Source: Phycisphaeraceae bacterium (GTDB taxonomy: Bacteria; Planctomycetota; Phycisphaerae; Phycisphaerales; Phycisphaeraceae). Taken from it: a stretch of DNA of 40,429 bases. Below the pieces are notes generated by a model. The model saw only the letters and a list, made by a program, of their open reading frames with translations. It searched no databases and was not told the DNA's origin. The stretch is taken from positions 1 to 40,429 of the forward strand of contig JAJDCX010000077.1 of NCBI GenBank assembly GCA_029260615.1, in the 5' to 3' direction. Numbering within the stretch: the first letter of the stretch is position 1; each line of letters starts with the position of its first letter. The translations under genes and the position numbers were made by a program. Of the stretch, positions 16,604-24,970 are shown one piece after another.

Positions 16604-18577
16604 TTACGAGCCAAGCCGTGACCGGGCGATCGCCTCGGCACCGCCAGCAACGACCAATTCCTGTGCCGTCATACTTAGTGGCGGAAACGCGAACGCCTGC
16701 TCGCCGACCCGGACCACGGAGGCCTTGAAATCAACTTCAATCCCCGGCCCAACAAGCGTCGGCCTATCACGATCCGTCAGCGTCTTCGCCAGGTGATCCA
16801 CCACCCCCGGGCACTCAATGCAGAGGAACCCGTTGTTAAAAGCGTTACGCCGATAGGTTTCGCTATAACTCGCCGCGATCACGCAGGGCACGCCCTTATA
16901 TTTCAGACAGGTCGCCGCCTGCTCTCGGCTTGACCCCGTCCCAAAGTTGCGCCCACCAACCACGATGTCGCCATCCGTGTAGATCTCATTAAACGCCGGG
17001 TCGTAATTCTCAAACGCGACGTCCTTCATCTGCTCATGCGTCATGTCGTCCTTGTACGTCCACTTCCCGGCATAGATCCCGTCGGTGTTCAGATTATCCT
17101 TGGGCATATAAAGCGCACGCCCCGCGACCTTCCCGGGGAACCCATCAATAATCGTCACCGCCCCGGCAGCCTGACTCTTAGGCGCATGGACCGTAATCCG
17201 TTTGGCGGGTTCCGTGTCGTCGTAATCAGTCGGTGCGCAGATGTACCCCGCCAGTGCCGACGCCGCGACCACCGCAGGCGACCCCAGATACACCAGTGAG
17301 TCCGCACTGCCCATCCGCCCCTTGAAGTTACGGTTGGTCGCACTGATCGCCACCTCGCCGGGCTCGGTTGTCCCTTGGCCAAGCCCGATGCAAGGCCCAC
17401 AGCCTGATGGCAGAACAATCGCACCAGCGTCCACCATCGCCTGCCAGTCGCCGTTAGCTTCCGCTTGCCGTTGCACCTCCGCCGACGCCGCCGCGACGTA
17501 GAACGACACACCCTCCGCGATCTTCTTACCCTTCACGATCGCCGCCGCCTCGGAAAGATCCTCCTGCCGGGCATTCACACACGACAAGAGATACGCCTTC
17601 TGGACTGCAATCTTTTTCTTCTCTATCGCAGGCAACGACGCCATCGTCTTAACCTCGTTGGGCCCGCAGACGTGGGGGATCACCGTATCCAGATCCAGTT
17701 CGAGTTCCACCGCATAAGCCGCGTCCCCGTCCGCCTCTAACCGGTCATCCCACCAGGCATCAACCTCGGCCCGCGTGTAGCCACCAAGACTCCCATCCCG
17801 CCGTGAACCTGGCAGCGGGCTGTCAGCGAAGTAATCAGCCCGGGCGTAAAGGTAGTCCTTAAGCGTCTGGTCAAAACCAAACACCCCAGCAAGACCACCC
17901 CATTCCGTGGTCATGTTCGCGATCGACATCCGCTGGTCCATCGACAGAGACGCAGCGCCATCACCCACAAACTCGATCGCGTGGTTAAGCACCTCGTCCT
18001 TATTGAACAACCCGCACAGCGCGATGATGACGTCTTTCCCAACCACACCCGGTCGCAGCATCCCCTTCAACACACACCGAGCAACCTTCGGCACCTGCCA
18101 CCACGTCTGCCCGGTTGCCCAGATACAAGCCGCATCCGTCCGCACCACCGGCGTACCCAACGCGCCAACAGCGCCGTACAGGTTCGAATGCGAATCACTC
18201 CCAACAATCATGCTCCCCGGCACCGCATAACCCTGCTCCACCATCACCTGGTGACTGATCCCCGTCCCCGCAGGGTAAAAATCAACCCCGTGATCGTCCG
18301 CATGCTTCTTAATCTTCGCGTACTTCCCCAGGTTCTCCGGCGTCGTGTTCTGAATATCGTGATCGATCGCAAACACCGGCTGATGCGGGTCCGCAACCCT
18401 CGGCTCAACACCCTCCGGGAAGATGCTCTTAAACTTCGGGATCACCGCGCCGGTGTTGTCGTGCGTCATCACATGCTTGGGCCTGATCGTCACGATCGAC
18501 CCCTGCAAAGCAGACTCGCCCGGCTTCAACCCCACGGCGTACCGTGTCGCGATCTTTTCAACCAGTGTCAGGCCCAT
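16604..18577 (-). CDS. Homoaconitase-like (fungal LYS4-type) aconitase family hydratase
   Basis: This single-chain 657-residue [4Fe-4S] hydratase carries both the large (LeuC-like) and swivel (LeuD-like) domains. Cluster ligands appear in LLSCVNAR and PSGCGPCIGLG. The substrate-binding swivel motif is FGTGSSREQAATCLKYKG. Segments such as DHDIQNTTPENLGKY, RTDAACIWATGQTWWQVP, CGLFNKDEVLNHAIEFVGD and NTDGIYAGKWTYKDD follow fungal mitochondrial homoaconitase (LYS4) much more closely than AcnA or AcnB, as I remember those sequences. The reaction would be reversible dehydration and rehydration of homocitrate, citrate or an analogue. No lysine-pathway genes are near, while the CoA ligase, citryl-CoA lyase and dehydrogenase of a tricarboxylate route are in the same unit. 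Confidence 0.88.
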   Translation of the reverse strand: MGLTLVEKIATRYAVGLKPGESALQGSIVTIRPKHVMTHDNTGAVIPKFKSIFPEGVEPRVADPHQPVFAIDHDIQNTTPENLGKYAKIKKHADDHGVDFYPAGTGISHQVMVEQGYAVPGSMIVGSDSHSNLYGAVGALGTPVVRTDAACIWATGQTWWQVPKVARCVLKGMLRPGVVGKDVIIALCGLFNKDEVLNHAIEFVGDGAASLSMDQRMSIANMTTEWGGLAGVFGFDQTLKDYLYARADYFADSPLPGSRRDGSLGGYTRAEVDAWWDDRLEADGDAAYAVELELDLDTVIPHVCGPNEVKTMASLPAIEKKKIAVQKAYLLSCVNARQEDLSEAAAIVKGKKIAEGVSFYVAAASAEVQRQAEANGDWQAMVDAGAIVLPSGCGPCIGLGQGTTEPGEVAISATNRNFKGRMGSADSLVYLGSPAVVAASALAGYICAPTDYDDTEPAKRITVHAPKSQAAGAVTIIDGFPGKVAGRALYMPKDNLNTDGIYAGKWTYKDDMTHEQMKDVAFENYDPAFNEIYTDGDIVVGGRNFGTGSSREQAATCLKYKGVPCVIAASYSETYRRNAFNNGFLCIECPGVVDHLAKTLTDRDRPTLVGPGIEVDFKASVVRVGEQAFAFPPLSMTAQELVVAGGAEAIARSRLGS

Positions 18578-18594
18578 GATGATCTGTCTTCCTC

Positions 18595-18617
18595 GGGAAA
18601 ACCGGGGGAACCGGGGG
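18595..18617. repeat. G-rich repeat in the spacer
   Basis: The plus strand reads GGG-AAAACC-GGGGG-AACC-GGGGG between the homoaconitase and HD genes. The unit GGGGGAACCGGGGG recurs at 38544-38557 inside ctaA, which suggests a short dispersed repeat. With three G-runs it falls short of a classical quadruplex. Confidence 0.45.
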
Positions 18618-18621
18618 CGAA

Positions 18622-19209
18622 CTAACCCTTGATCGGGTGCTTGCCCAGGTACTTAGCGATATCAAAATCAACAAAGTCCGCGTGGTGGAAGATGATCGAC
18701 TCGATCGTCCGTTCGACCTTGTCACCCTCATGGCTGTGGGTCGCGACGATGTGCATCACCTCCGCGGGGATCCCGTGCTTGTAACACATCGCCACTCCAC
18801 TAAAGGGGTGTCGCAGCATCTCACCGAAGTGCCCTTTGACCAGCTTGCCATCGGCGTCCCGGTCAAACTCCAACGGCTTGCCCACATCCGCCAACATCGC
18901 CCCAGCGACCAATACATCCTTATCCACCGGGATCTTCCCCGCATAGATCGTCGTCAGTGTGTCCGCGATCACGATGCACTGGCGGATGCATGAATTCAGA
19001 TGTTCGATGAAGCGCAGGTCGATGTCGCCCGCCAACAGCGTGAACGGGATCGCACGCAATTCATCAAACGACCAACCCTTGCCCCCGGCACCGGTCTGGA
19101 TCGCCTCGGACCACACCGCCGCGACCTTGTCGCGCAACCCGGCATCCTTAATAACCGCGATATCGGGGAATAACTCTGCGATCTGTTCAGCCGTGTACGG
19201 CATCGTCAA
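18622..19209 (-). CDS. HD-domain-like protein with degenerate HD pair
   Basis: This 195-residue protein has the spacing of an HD metal-dependent hydrolase or oxygenase: H70 in RFIEHLN, the position of the HD doublet at 107-108, then further histidines in KGHFGEMLRHPF, HIVATHSHEG and IFHHADFVDFD near 180. The doublet reads A107-D108 (AMLADVGK) instead of His-Asp, so metal coordination must differ or activity may be altered. The start overlaps the citryl-CoA lyase stop by 4 bp, so it is translationally coupled to that enzyme. HD proteins include phosphohydrolases, nucleotidases and mixed-valent di-iron oxygenases (PhnZ, MIOX). I cannot choose among these or exclude a regulatory role for the CoA-ligase module. 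Confidence 0.72.
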   Translation of the reverse strand: MTMPYTAEQIAELFPDIAVIKDAGLRDKVAAVWSEAIQTGAGGKGWSFDELRAIPFTLLAGDIDLRFIEHLNSCIRQCIVIADTLTTIYAGKIPVDKDVLVAGAMLADVGKPLEFDRDADGKLVKGHFGEMLRHPFSGVAMCYKHGIPAEVMHIVATHSHEGDKVERTIESIIFHHADFVDFDIAKYLGKHPIKG

Positions 19210-19997
19210 TCTCCTGGTAAGTCTCTCGCGCCCGGCCCGTCGTAGCTGTGCGCCACCGGGTCGATCTTACGCATCGGTTTCTGTCGTGATTGTTCCTCAG
19301 CCACATGCGCCACCAGCCCCGGGACACGGGCAATCATAAATAGCCCGTTCATTACCGCCGGGTCGAACCCCAGTTGTGCCAGCACCGCACCGATCGCACC
19401 GTCCACATTGATCGGTAGCTTCTTCCCCGCATCCGCGAAGACCTGCTCCACCGCTTTTGCGGCGTCAAGATACTTCCCTGTCACACCTGCCTCGGTCGTT
19501 ACCTCGAATAATCGGGCGGTACGCGGGTCCTGCGAATGGATGCGGTGCCCAAACCCGCTCATCCGCTCCCCGCGTTGCTTCATATCAGCAAGCTCCGCCT
19601 TCGCGGCTTCGGCAAGCGACTGGTTATCACGCTCGGCCCGCGCGATGATCTGACCAAGCTGCGTTGCGCAGTCCTGGATCGCGCCACCGTGGGACTTGTT
19701 GATCGACATGATCCCCGCAGCCACCGACTGGCTCAACGCCGCGCCCGTGCTGGCGACCGTCCGCGCAGCCAACACGCTCGGCGGAGTCGCGCCGTGGTCG
19801 ATTGAAGAAACCAAAATAGCATCCATCAACTTACCAACCGCAGCACTTGGCAACTCACCACGCAGGATCAGGTATACCGCCTGCCCAAAGGTCACATTGC
19901 CCATCAGTTCCGCGATGTCGTAGCCACGCACCGCCACCCGATTCGGCTTGATCTCGGTCACCCCAGTAGTCCATGCGTTAGGATTCGTCTCACTCAT
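19206..19997 (-). CDS. Citryl-CoA lyase (citrate synthase C-terminal type)
   Basis: At 263 residues this is far shorter than citrate synthase (about 430) and corresponds to the CoA-binding and catalytic part only. The catalytic residues are present: H103 in SHGGA, H151 in GFGHRIH and D199 in NVDGAIG. The tail NVDGAIGAVLAQLGF...NGLFMIARVPGLVAHVAEE follows the citryl-CoA lyase domain of ATP-citrate lyase. It splits citryl-CoA, or a homologue, to acetyl-CoA and an oxoacid (oxaloacetate from citrate, 2-oxoglutarate from homocitrate). Its first bases overlap the alpha-ligase stop by 4 bp. Together with the two upstream genes it reproduces the domain order of ATP-citrate lyase. Confidence 0.86.
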   Translation of the reverse strand: MSETNPNAWTTGVTEIKPNRVAVRGYDIAELMGNVTFGQAVYLILRGELPSAAVGKLMDAILVSSIDHGATPPSVLAARTVASTGAALSQSVAAGIMSINKSHGGAIQDCATQLGQIIARAERDNQSLAEAAKAELADMKQRGERMSGFGHRIHSQDPRTARLFEVTTEAGVTGKYLDAAKAVEQVFADAGKKLPINVDGAIGAVLAQLGFDPAVMNGLFMIARVPGLVAHVAEEQSRQKPMRKIDPVAHSYDGPGARDLPGD

Positions 19998-20926
19998 GAT
20001 GTGCTCCCGCTGGAAATGCCCGCGATAGCTTTGAGTGCCGCCTCCGGCAGATCACCAAAGCTAGCAACCACCGTAGCGCCCGCCTCCGTCAAGGCCTTGA
20101 CCTTCCCCGCGTGTGTGCCCTTGCCGCCCTCGATGATCGCACCCGCGTGGCTGAATCGCGTGCCTTCCTTCGCCGCCTTGCCACCGATGTAAGCAACCAC
20201 CGGCTTGGTAACTTTGCCCGACTTCATCAACGCCGCAAGGTCTTCTTCCTGTGACCCGCCGATCTCCCCGAAGATCACAATCGCCTCGGTGTCGGGGTCG
20301 TCCTCAAACATCAGTGCGACATCCGGGAACCGCAGGCCCAATACCGAGTCGCCACCGACGTGACAGATCGTGCTTAGCCCGATACCGACCTGTCCTAAAT
20401 AGTACGCGGTCGAGGAACTCATCCCACCAGACCGACTAATCACCCCGACGTTGCCTTGCTTGAACCAGGACTTGGCCGATTCCGCACGCCCGCCGATCAT
20501 CCCCAGCACCGCCTTGCCCGGGCTGATGATGCCCAACGTGTTAGGCCCGACAAAGTGTGAGCCGTGCGCCTTGGCGGCATCAGCGATCTGGATCGCATCC
20601 CACACCGGGACTCGGTCCGGCACGATCACCACCAGCTTCACACCGGCTTGAATCGCCTCAATCGCCGCGGCTTTAACCAGCCTCGCCGGCACAAACACCA
20701 CCGACACGTCCGCCGGCCCGCCGTGGTTTTCACGACAATAGGCATCCGCTTCTTTGACCGTATTAAAAACCGGGACACCCTGGACTTCCTGCCCGCCTTT
20801 CTTAGGCGTGCAACCGGCCACGACGTTCGTCCCGTAGCCCAGCATCAGGTTCGTCCTCGCCTGGCCCTCTCGGCCTGTGATGCCCTGAACGATCACACGT
20901 TTGGCTTCATCAATCAGTATGGCCAT
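19994..20926 (-). CDS. CoA ligase alpha subunit, SucD/CcsB/ATP-citrate-lyase-like
   Basis: This 310-residue protein has a CoA-binding Rossmann domain (VIVQGITGREGQ, GCTPKKGG, FNTVKEAD) and a flavodoxin-like ligase domain. The phosphohistidine is H260 in SHAGAIIEGGKG. Two places depart from succinyl-CoA synthetase: GPNTLGIISPG where SucD has GPNCPG, and ISRSGGMSSS (163-172) where SucD and malate thiokinase have SRSGT. SRSGGMS is what ATP-citrate lyase has at this place, as I recall it. This argues for a tricarboxylate rather than succinate. It lies 3 bp after the beta-subunit gene and overlaps the lyase gene. If the substrate were succinate, it would serve the ordinary TCA cycle. Confidence 0.85.
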   Translation of the reverse strand: MAILIDEAKRVIVQGITGREGQARTNLMLGYGTNVVAGCTPKKGGQEVQGVPVFNTVKEADAYCRENHGGPADVSVVFVPARLVKAAAIEAIQAGVKLVVIVPDRVPVWDAIQIADAAKAHGSHFVGPNTLGIISPGKAVLGMIGGRAESAKSWFKQGNVGVISRSGGMSSSTAYYLGQVGIGLSTICHVGGDSVLGLRFPDVALMFEDDPDTEAIVIFGEIGGSQEEDLAALMKSGKVTKPVVAYIGGKAAKEGTRFSHAGAIIEGGKGTHAGKVKALTEAGATVVASFGDLPEAALKAIAGISSGSTS

Positions 20927-20929
20927 GAC

Positions 20930-22480
20930 TTAGTTACCTCCCCCGATCGTTACAGCACAATCCAAAACCTCTTCCAGACCTGGCACATCCAACTCAACAT
21001 ACACTACCGGCTTGCCCGCCCGACGTAGCTCAACCTCACACGCGATGAACTCCGAGTCCTTCCCCGCAGCGTCCTGCTCACTCACCGCCAGCACCGGGAC
21101 ACCGCCATCGTCTTTAAGTAACCCCGAAGAATGTTCAACCGCCAGCCGGGCCGCATACGCATCGCAACCGGCCGTGTCGATCCACACCGTCCCGCCATTG
21201 ATCGGGAACGAGGCCCCAGACCCTACAAACGCAGGGGTTCTCGGTGCCCTTGGCGACCAAGGTTCGGCCGACGATTCACTGACCAACGCGGCGAATCGCT
21301 GCGAGATCGTGCGTGGCGTGTCATCCTTTCGGTAGCCTTCAACCTTGCCCGGCAAATCAGCGCAGGCGTCTTTTAGCACATCAACCGCGCGGTCCTCACT
21401 GTTGCCGCCCAAGCGGATCACCGACGGAATAGAAAGCTCTAACTCCCAGAAGGCCTTGGCCAAGCCGTAGGCCGACCAGAACTGCTCCTGGCTGGCGACG
21501 CCCGAGCCCGAGCCGAAGTACCCGACCAGGCCCGGCTGGCTTAGGATGATCCGTGCCGCCCGGTAGACCTTCGCCGCCGAAGGGTTGCCCGAGGTATCGG
21601 TGAAGTTAGCAATCGTAAAGCCCTCAGACATGATCGCGTCCATCGACATCATCGACCCGCCACCACCCGCGCCGTGGAAACCGACCAGCCCCTTGGAGCC
21701 GTCGTCAGCCTTCGTATTCAGTTGTGCAAAATAAAACGTCCCGCGGTGGTCCGCCTGCTCGATGTCATACGCAAGACGCTCAAGAGCAGCGGGGGGGTGG
21801 TCCAACTCTCGGGCGATCTCAATACCCAACTCCGGATGACGAAATACCGCGTAGTCATCAATCGTCATCCGACAGTCCGCCGCGATCACCCGACCATCCG
21901 TCGTCGTCACCAGCGGGTTGATCTCCAGCGAACGCGCTTCGTATGTCTTCGCCACCTCAAATACACCACGCACCGCCGAAGCAACCGCGTCTTGCAGCTC
22001 CGCCTTGACACTCGATGCCGCGATCAGAGTTTTCAGTTGAACATCATCCGGCCCGGCCTTGGGATCGCACGCCAAGCGATTCACATCCCCAGCCCGTTCC
22101 TCGATCCCAGACCCACCAGCCAGTGACAACAGGATCACCGGCGCCCTCGCCGCATCATCCAGAGCCAGCGACACGAACAATTCCTGCTCGATCGCAACTA
22201 ATTCTTCGACCAGCACCTCGGTGACAGGGAAATTCCCCACGGTCATCGAAAGCAGCCGCTTGGATTCTTCGACGACTTTTTCCGGGTTATCGGCAAACAC
22301 GACCCCGCCCATCGCCTTGCGCCCCGTGGTCCAGGCCTGGATCTTCACCACCACCGGACAGCCCAGTGACTTGGCGATCTCGCCGGCCTTTTCAGGCGTC
22401 GATGCTGCCCCTCCTCGGGGGACGATAAAACCGTGCTTAGCCAGCAATGCCTTGGCCTGATACTCGTGTAGCCGTGCCAT
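20930..22480 (-). CDS. CoA ligase beta subunit, ATP-grasp, with about 115-residue C-terminal extension
   Basis: This 516-residue protein is longer than SucC (about 388). Residues 1-235 form the ATP-grasp domain (RLHEYQAKALLAKHGF, VVVKIQAWTTGRK, EINPLVTTTDGRVIAADCR with metal ligands). Residues 255-400 form the ligase domain: GAGGGGSMMSMDAI, ANFTDTSGNPSAAKVY, YFGSGSGVASQEQF and IRLGGNSED. The SGNPS segment is closer to the SGAPS of ATP-citrate lyase than to the GGGA of SucC. Residues 400-516 (INGGTVWIDTAGCD, PVVYVELDVPGLEEV) form an extra domain that I do not recognise. It is the promoter-proximal gene of the leftward eight-gene unit and should form an alpha-beta ligase with the next gene. Confidence 0.84.
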   Translation of the reverse strand: MARLHEYQAKALLAKHGFIVPRGGAASTPEKAGEIAKSLGCPVVVKIQAWTTGRKAMGGVVFADNPEKVVEESKRLLSMTVGNFPVTEVLVEELVAIEQELFVSLALDDAARAPVILLSLAGGSGIEERAGDVNRLACDPKAGPDDVQLKTLIAASSVKAELQDAVASAVRGVFEVAKTYEARSLEINPLVTTTDGRVIAADCRMTIDDYAVFRHPELGIEIARELDHPPAALERLAYDIEQADHRGTFYFAQLNTKADDGSKGLVGFHGAGGGGSMMSMDAIMSEGFTIANFTDTSGNPSAAKVYRAARIILSQPGLVGYFGSGSGVASQEQFWSAYGLAKAFWELELSIPSVIRLGGNSEDRAVDVLKDACADLPGKVEGYRKDDTPRTISQRFAALVSESSAEPWSPRAPRTPAFVGSGASFPINGGTVWIDTAGCDAYAARLAVEHSSGLLKDDGGVPVLAVSEQDAAGKDSEFIACEVELRRAGKPVVYVELDVPGLEEVLDCAVTIGGGN

Positions 22481-22756
22481 GGGTTGATTCCCCTTGGTGC
22501 GTTTTGCGGCGGGTTACATCTCGTCGCGGCCGACTATAATAACCATAATAGTGCCGCTTGCCACCCCACCAAATCGCCCTAACCCGGCTACCGCACCCGC
22601 CCGATAAGCCGCCATAAATTTAACCGGCAAACACCTCCAAGTTTACCCATTCCCCCAAATAACCGACGGACATAACAGAGTCTATAGGCCATTGCTCGCT
22701 TAGCCCGGCGTTGTTCGTCGGCCCCAGGCGTTCACCACCGCACCCGAGGCGCTCTC
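22481..22756. promoter_or_regulatory. Divergent promoter region between the tricarboxylate unit and transketolase
   Basis: This 276-bp spacer contains an AT island ACTATAATAACCATAATAG in an otherwise GC-rich stretch. On the plus strand GTTACA (22513-22518) and TATAAT (22535-22540), 16 bp apart, form a plausible sigma-70-type promoter for tkt with a leader of about 210 nt. On the minus strand TATTAT sequences in the same island could serve the leftward unit, but no good -35 is evident. Confidence 0.45.
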
Positions 22757-24844
22757 ATGCCCACGTTCAACCCCCCAAGCGACCAGATCCAACAGCAGGC
22801 GATCAACACGATCCGTACCCTCAGCATCGACGCGGTGCAGGCCGCCAACTCCGGGCACCCCGGCACGGCCATGGCCATGGCGCCCCTCGCCTACCTGCTC
22901 TGGAACCAGCACCTCAACTTCGACCCGTCCGACCCGATCTGGCCCAACCGCGACCGGTTCGTCCTATCCGCCGGGCATGCCTCGATGCTGCTTTACTCGA
23001 TGCTCCACCTCACCGGGGTCAAGAGCGTCAACGAAAAATACGAAGCGTTAGGCGAACCCGCCGTCAGCCTCGACGACATCAAAAACTTCCGACAGGCCGA
23101 CAGTAAATGCCCCGGCCACCCCGAGTACCGATGGACCTCCGGCGTCGAAACCACCACCGGCCCACTGGGTCAGGGCCTCGCCACCAGCGTCGGTATGGCC
23201 ATGGCCAGCCGATGGATGGCGGAAAAGTTCAACCGACCCAACTTCGACATGTTCGGCTTCAACGCCTACGCCCTCTGCGGTGACGGCTGCATGATGGAGG
23301 GCATCTCAAACGAAGCCGCATCACTCGCCGGCCATCACAAGCTATCTAATCTCTGCTGGATCTACGACAACAACCGCATCACCATCGAGGGCAACACCGA
23401 CCTGGCCTTCACCGAAGATGTAGCCACACGCTTTATCGCCCTGGGGTGGAACGTCACCCGGGTCGGCGACGCCAACGACCTGCACATGCTCAACCGCGCG
23501 TTTGACGTGTTCCACAACGAGAAGAACCGCCCGACACTTATCATCATCGACAGCCACATCGCCTTCGGCGCTCCGACCCTCCAGGACACCGCCGAGGCAC
23601 ACGGCGCCCCACTGGGTGATGCCGAGATCCGCCTCACCAAACGCAACTACGGCTGGCCCGAAGAAGAACACTTCCTCGTCCCCGACGCCGTCCGCGAACA
23701 CTTCGCCCAGGGCATCGGCGAACGAGGCGCTAAAGCCCGCGACGCCTGGATCGAGCAGTTCAAGGCCTACAAGAGCTACTACCCCGAGCTCGCCGACCAG
23801 CTCTACAAGATGCAGCACCGCCAGCTCCCCGAGGGCTGGGACGCCAAGCTCCCGACCTTCGAACCCGACGAAAAAGGCATCGCCTCACGCGCCTCCTCCG
23901 GCAAGGTGCTCAACGACCTCGCTCAAGGCATGCCCTGGTTGATCGGCGGCGCAGCAGACCTCGCCCCTTCAACCAAGACCAACCTCACCTTCGACGACGC
24001 AGGCACCTTCTCCATCGAAGAGCCCGGCGGACGAAACTTCCACTTCGGTGTCCGAGAACACGCCATGGGCGCAATCGCCAACGGCCTGGCACTCTGCAAG
24101 ATCCGCCCCTACACCGCGGGCTTCTTCATCTTCAGCGACTACGCACGACCAGCCATACGACTCTCGGCCCTGATGGAAATTCCCGTGGTACACATCTTCA
24201 CACACGACTCCATCGGCGTCGGTGAAGACGGCCCAACCCATCAGCCTGTCGAGCAGCTCCCCTCGCTGCGAGCCATCCCCGGCCTGATTACACTCCGCCC
24301 CGGCGACGCCAACGAAGTCGTCGAAGCATGGAAGGTCATCGCACAGCTCCGGCACAAGCCCGTGGCCCTGGTCCTCTCAAGACAGAACCTCACCACACTA
24401 GACCGCACCGAGTTCGCCACAGCCGATGGACTAAGCAAGGGCGCTTACACCCTCACCGATGCCGACCAGGGCGACCCCGACGTCATCCTCATCGGCACAG
24501 GCAGCGAGCTTCAACTGTGCGTCTCCGCTTACCGTGAGCTCAAAGCACAAGGCATCAATGCCCGAGTCGTAAGCATGCCCAGTTGGGAGCTCTTCGAAGC
24601 ACAGCCCAAGTCCTACCGCGAGCAGGTCCTGCCACCGCACGTCACCGCTCGGGTTGCTGTCGAGCAGGCATCAACCTTCGGCTGGGAACGATACGTCGGC
24701 ATGACCGGCGAAATCATCGGCATGAAAACCTTCGGTGCCTCCGCGCCACTCAGCGAGTTGCAAAGCAAGTTCGGCTTCACACCCGAAGCCGTCACCGACG
24801 CCGCACGACGCCAACTTGGCAAATCAGGCAAAGCCGCCGCGTAA
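22757..24844 (+). CDS. tkt: Transketolase
   Basis: This 695-residue, full-length, thiamine-diphosphate-dependent enzyme of the pentose phosphate and Calvin pathways moves two-carbon ketol units between sugar phosphates in the cytoplasm. Landmarks are the N-terminal AANSGHPGTAMAMAP, the ThDP/Mg site CGDGCMMEGISNEAASLAGH near residue 160, the pyrimidine-domain GVREHAMGAIANG near 435, HDSIGVGEDGPTHQPVEQ near 485, and a C-terminal domain ending in AARRQLG. GAGG lies upstream of the ATG. It is monocistronic by appearance, with a possible promoter at 22513-22540 and a strong terminator just after the stop. A LacI-family regulator converges on it from the other side. Confidence 0.96.
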   Translation: MPTFNPPSDQIQQQAINTIRTLSIDAVQAANSGHPGTAMAMAPLAYLLWNQHLNFDPSDPIWPNRDRFVLSAGHASMLLYSMLHLTGVKSVNEKYEALGEPAVSLDDIKNFRQADSKCPGHPEYRWTSGVETTTGPLGQGLATSVGMAMASRWMAEKFNRPNFDMFGFNAYALCGDGCMMEGISNEAASLAGHHKLSNLCWIYDNNRITIEGNTDLAFTEDVATRFIALGWNVTRVGDANDLHMLNRAFDVFHNEKNRPTLIIIDSHIAFGAPTLQDTAEAHGAPLGDAEIRLTKRNYGWPEEEHFLVPDAVREHFAQGIGERGAKARDAWIEQFKAYKSYYPELADQLYKMQHRQLPEGWDAKLPTFEPDEKGIASRASSGKVLNDLAQGMPWLIGGAADLAPSTKTNLTFDDAGTFSIEEPGGRNFHFGVREHAMGAIANGLALCKIRPYTAGFFIFSDYARPAIRLSALMEIPVVHIFTHDSIGVGEDGPTHQPVEQLPSLRAIPGLITLRPGDANEVVEAWKVIAQLRHKPVALVLSRQNLTTLDRTEFATADGLSKGAYTLTDADQGDPDVILIGTGSELQLCVSAYRELKAQGINARVVSMPSWELFEAQPKSYREQVLPPHVTARVAVEQASTFGWERYVGMTGEIIGMKTFGASAPLSELQSKFGFTPEAVTDAARRQLGKSGKAAA

Positions 24845-24874
24845 CCCAAGTCGTAACCCACAACCCTCACACAC

Positions 24875-24905
24875 AAGCCCACGTTCTAAGAACGTGGGCT
24901 TTTTT
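24875..24905 (+). terminator. Intrinsic terminator of tkt
   Basis: An 11-bp perfect stem (24875-24885 with 24891-24901, arm AAGCCCACGTT) with a 5-nt loop is followed directly by a T-run. It lies 30 bp after the tkt stop. The A-run equivalent on the left arm is short, so it acts mainly rightward. Confidence 0.93.
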
Positions 24906-24970
24906 AATACCACCTGACTACCAAACACGCATCACCCCCCAGTTCGAGGCACACCTCAGCACGTCAACCA

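Noticed and set aside
19994..22480. Simple assignment as TCA-cycle succinyl-CoA synthetase (sucCD)
   Set aside because: The link to citryl-CoA lyase, the SRSGGMS motif and the extended beta subunit favour a tricarboxylate ligase; succinate is kept only as an alternative.
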